From: Acidimicrobiia bacterium
Lineage (GTDB): Bacteria; Actinomycetota; Acidimicrobiia; Acidimicrobiales; Poriferisodalaceae
DNA length: 6,856 nucleotides
Direction of reading: 5' to 3'
NCBI GenBank assembly: GCA_026983855.1
Contig: JALSTE010000788.1
Location: 1-6,856 of the forward strand
The position numbers and the translations under genes are program-made. The notes under the pieces are model-generated. The model was not told where the DNA came from and ran no database searches. It saw nothing but the letters and a program-made list of their open reading frames with translations. This document shows, piece by piece, positions 4,810 through 6,856 of the stretch (position 1 is the stretch's first letter; each line of letters opens with the position of its first letter).

Positions 4810-5685
4810 GTGCCCGACATCCGTCCCTTCCTCGTCACCGGAGTGGCCCTGGGGTCGATCTACGCCATGTCGGGATTGGGCCTGGTGGTCCTGTTCCGGG
4901 CCACGTCCACGGTCAACTTCGCCTACGGGGCGGCCGGGGCCCTCGGGGCCCTGGTCGCCTGGGACCTGATCGGTTCCGGAGTCCCCCAGGTCGTGGCGTG
5001 GCTGGCCTGCCTGGTGGTCTCCACCCTGCTGTCGCTGGCCTACGGCATGGTGGTGTCCCCCCGCCTGGCTGACCGTGACCTGGCTACCAAGGCCATAGCG
5101 ACGGTGGGATTCGCCCTGCTGCTGCTGGGGTTCGGACTGTGGTACTGGCCCGACATCCCCCGCTCCCTGGACCTTCCCACCAGCGACTGGGGCTTCCGGG
5201 TGCTCGGCGTGAGGGTGGTGGGAACCAAGGTCCTGGCCCTGGTCCTGGTGTTGATGGTGGGATGGGGGGTCACCTTCTTCCTGGACCGCACCCGCACCGG
5301 GCTGCACATGAGAGCCATGGCCGACGACCCTGAACACGCCGACATGCTGGGCATCCGCACCGACCGTGTCGGTGCCGTGGCCTGGGCCATTTCGGGGGCC
5401 CTGGGAGGGTTGAGCGGTCTGCTCATAGCCGACCTGGTGCGCCTGGAGGTGGTGGCCCTCACCTTCCTGGTCGTCTCGGGTCTGGCGGCGGCGGTGGTGG
5501 GTCGCCTCGAGTCCCTGCCCCTCACGGCCGTCGGGGGTGTGGTCATCGGGGTCCTGGAGTCGGTGGCCGCCCCCTTCGAGAGCATCTCCCGCTACCGGGG
5601 GGTCACCCCCTTCGTGGCGGCCATAGCGTTCATCGCCTGGCGCCAGAGGGGTGGCCTGCTGCGACGCCGGACGGCGGCGCTGTGA
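4810..5685 (+). CDS. livH: Branched-chain amino acid-type ABC transporter permease, LivH family
   Basis: This 291-residue polytopic membrane protein is the usual LivH length and forms half of the importer channel. Residues 7-53 carry the family start: a hydrophobic helix with GVALGSIYAMSGLGLVVLFRAT, then STVNFAYGAAGALGA, the equivalent of the LivH 'VNFAHG...LGA' segment. Further hydrophobic helices lie at about 60-82, 95-113, 140-158, 188-207, 213-230, 236-252 and 264-276. The cytoplasmic ATPase-contacting loop is recognisable at 167-186 (MRAMADDPEHADMLGIRTDR) before the AISGALGGLSG helix (193-203). The GTG start at 4810 is set by GGAGGAGG (4794-4801), spacing 8, and the family N-terminus. 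It lies 42 nt after the lipoprotein stop, and its TGA overlaps the livM start in GTGA, indicating coupled translation. The symbol marks the family position; the substrate may not be a branched-chain amino acid. Confidence 0.92.
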   Translation: MPDIRPFLVTGVALGSIYAMSGLGLVVLFRATSTVNFAYGAAGALGALVAWDLIGSGVPQVVAWLACLVVSTLLSLAYGMVVSPRLADRDLATKAIATVGFALLLLGFGLWYWPDIPRSLDLPTSDWGFRVLGVRVVGTKVLALVLVLMVGWGVTFFLDRTRTGLHMRAMADDPEHADMLGIRTDRVGAVAWAISGALGGLSGLLIADLVRLEVVALTFLVVSGLAAAVVGRLESLPLTAVGGVVIGVLESVAAPFESISRYRGVTPFVAAIAFIAWRQRGGLLRRRTAAL

Positions 5686-6701
5686 AGGCCGTGTTGTACC
5701 CCTGGCGCGCTCTGGCCACCACCGTGGTCGTGGTGGCCTTCCTGAGCTGGTGGATGCCCAACCAGTTCGGGGCCCGGTGGCTGTCCACCTGGATCGCCAC
5801 CATGGTCTTCGCCATCGCCGCCGCCGGTATCGGGTTGCTGTACAGCCGTCTCGGCCTGGCCAGCCTCACCCAGGTGGCCCTGGTCGGTGTGGGGGGCTGG
5901 GTCACCCTCCGTATCGAGTTCGCCCTGCATCTGCCCTTCGGGGTCCTGGTCCTGGTGGCCGGGGTGATCACCGCCCTGCTCGGAGCCCTGATCAGCCTGC
6001 CCACCCTGCGTCTCAGCGGGCTGTACCTGGCCCTGGTGACCCTGATGATGGCGGCGGGTTTCGAGGAGGTCTTCAACTCCAGTGGCTTCCCCAACGGGGG
6101 GCCGGGATTCACCGGATACCAGGCCTCGGGCAAGCTCCTGAGGCTGGACCGACCCTCGGTGGCCCGCTCCGACCCGGCCTACTTCCGCCTGGTCCTGATC
6201 ATCACCGCGCTGTGCCTCCTGCTGGTGCTGCTCCACGACCGCACCCGTCCCGGCCGGGCCTGGCGCCTCATCTCCACCAGCGAGGAGGCGGCCCGGGCCA
6301 ATGGGGTGAACGTGGTGCTCTACAAGACCTGGGCCTTCACCCTGGCCGCCTTCCTGTGCGGGGTGGCGGGGGCCCTCTTCGCCGGGCAGCTCCGCCAGCT
6401 CGGACCTTCGTCCTTCCAGGCCATCGATTCGCTGGTCCTGTTCGGCCTGGTGCTGGTGGGAGGGGCCTACAACTGGGTGGGCTGGGTTCTCGGGGCCGTC
6501 CTGTTCCGGGCGTTTCCCGCCCTGCTGGACCAGTGGGGTCTCAACGGCCAGATCGCCACCATGGTGGCCGGTGCGGCCCTGATCCTCAACATCGTGGCCG
6601 CCCCCCGGGGGGTGGCCGGGGAGGTGGCCAAGGTGGTGGGCCTGTTCCGCTCCCGGTCGGCCCCGTCCCCCACCCCCTCCGGACCCGGGGAGGAGACCTG
6701 A
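5682..6701 (+). CDS. livM: Branched-chain amino acid-type ABC transporter permease, LivM family
   Basis: This 339-residue polytopic protein is the second channel half of the importer. It has about nine or ten hydrophobic helices (starting near residues 10, 36, 62, 86, 112, 168, 217, 250 and 290). Family marks are LYSRLGLASLTQVALVGVGG (53-72, the LivM 'G..S.G...F...G' region), the LPTLRLSGLYLALVTL segment (106-121), and the ATPase-contact loop with STSEEAARANGVNVVLYK (198-215) followed by AFTLAAFLCGVAGALFAG. The late GLVLVGGAYNWVGWVLGA (255-271) corresponds to the usual 'VLGGLGSLWGPVLGA' motif but is divergent. The GTG start at 5682 overlaps the livH stop by four bases, so it is probably translated by ribosomes from livH; no separate strong ribosome binding site is seen. 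The TGA overlaps the ATPase ATG by one base (TGATG). The C-terminal tail (324-339) is Pro/Ser-rich. Confidence 0.91.
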   Translation: MKAVLYPWRALATTVVVVAFLSWWMPNQFGARWLSTWIATMVFAIAAAGIGLLYSRLGLASLTQVALVGVGGWVTLRIEFALHLPFGVLVLVAGVITALLGALISLPTLRLSGLYLALVTLMMAAGFEEVFNSSGFPNGGPGFTGYQASGKLLRLDRPSVARSDPAYFRLVLIITALCLLLVLLHDRTRPGRAWRLISTSEEAARANGVNVVLYKTWAFTLAAFLCGVAGALFAGQLRQLGPSSFQAIDSLVLFGLVLVGGAYNWVGWVLGAVLFRAFPALLDQWGLNGQIATMVAGAALILNIVAAPRGVAGEVAKVVGLFRSRSAPSPTPSGPGEET

Positions 6702-6856
6702 TGCTGGTACTGGACCACCTGTCGGTGGCCTTCGGGGTGGTGAGGCCCATCGACCGTCTGAATCTCACGGTCTCCGCCCCCACCCACGGCGTCATCGGCC
6801 CCAACGGGGCGGGAAAGACCACCCTGTTGAACACCCTCAACGGATTCATAACCCCC
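6701..6856 (+). CDS. livG: ABC transporter ATP-binding protein, LivG-type (3' end outside window)
   Basis: Only the first 52 codons are in the window. They read MLVLDHLSVAFGVVRPIDRL, then a strand pair, then VIGPNGAGKTTLLNTLNGF. GPNGAGKTT (residues 33-41) is a complete Walker A motif, with Lys39 and Thr40 positioned for ATP phosphates and magnesium; Phe11 is a likely A-loop aromatic that stacks on the adenine. Following LivH and LivM, this should be the LivG-like ATPase that drives import at the inner membrane face. The ATG shares its A with the livM stop (TGATG) and is preceded by GGAGGAG (6689-6695), spacing 5. The Q-loop, signature, Walker B and switch motifs lie beyond the edge, so activity and the choice between LivG and LivF rest on operon position and on the N-terminal style. 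Confidence 0.9.
   Translation, partial: MLVLDHLSVAFGVVRPIDRLNLTVSAPTHGVIGPNGAGKTTLLNTLNGFITP

Noticed and set aside
3382..5337. A 651-codon open frame on the minus strand opposite the lipoprotein and livH genes
   Set aside because: It mirrors the codon bias of two well-supported + strand genes. The translation is Gly/His/Gln/Asp-rich with no recognisable domain and spans an intergenic region, as expected for a GC-rich antisense shadow.

Overview
The window is GC-rich throughout, with G/C-ending codons, GTG starts, strong GGAGG-type ribosome binding sites, a probable F420-dependent enzyme and a Thr/Gly-rich lipoprotein linker. This points to a high-GC actinobacterium (Actinomycetota). The lipoprotein style would fit Acidimicrobiia-like lineages, but that finer placement is only inference. 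All genes I can support lie on the + strand. I see no tRNA, rRNA, CRISPR array, transposase or phage gene.

Left part (1-1995), a regulatory block. The C-terminal end of a probable TetR-type repressor runs in from the left edge. It is followed by a hairpin, a palindrome overlapping a possible -10 element, a strong 5'-leader hairpin, and a complete PadR-type regulator gene. Just behind it is a three-helix membrane protein with an N-terminal DUF1700/HAAS-like cytoplasmic domain and a C-terminal outer domain of unknown function. PadR genes paired with such membrane proteins are a known arrangement. The odd feature here is the junction: the last 28 bp of the padR gene are repeated 47 bp downstream. 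This leaves a 16-codon minicistron linked to both neighbours by ATGA overlaps.

Middle part (1996-3396). A 250-bp very GC-rich, repeat-laden spacer precedes a luciferase-like (LLM) flavin/F420-type oxidoreductase. After it comes a 212-bp spacer containing the most A/T-rich stretch of the window, with a plausible promoter and a palindrome.

Right part (3397-6856), a branched-chain-amino-acid-type (LIV/HAAT) ABC importer operon: substrate-binding lipoprotein, LivH-like permease, LivM-like permease and the start of the LivG-like ATPase, cut by the window edge. The permeases and ATPase are translationally coupled (GTGA and TGATG overlaps). The lipoprotein is separated from them by 42 nt carrying a perfect 14-bp palindrome that touches the livH ribosome binding site. 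The lipoprotein captures a substrate outside the membrane, LivH/LivM form the channel, and LivG (with a presumed LivF beyond the window) supplies ATP hydrolysis. The substrate cannot be read from the sequence; the neighbouring LLM oxidoreductase may act on an imported compound, but this is speculation.

Nothing here amounts to a clear new biological system. The most distinctive observations are the padR-end duplication with its minicistron, the membrane partner's unknown outer domain, and the structured leader and intergenic elements.
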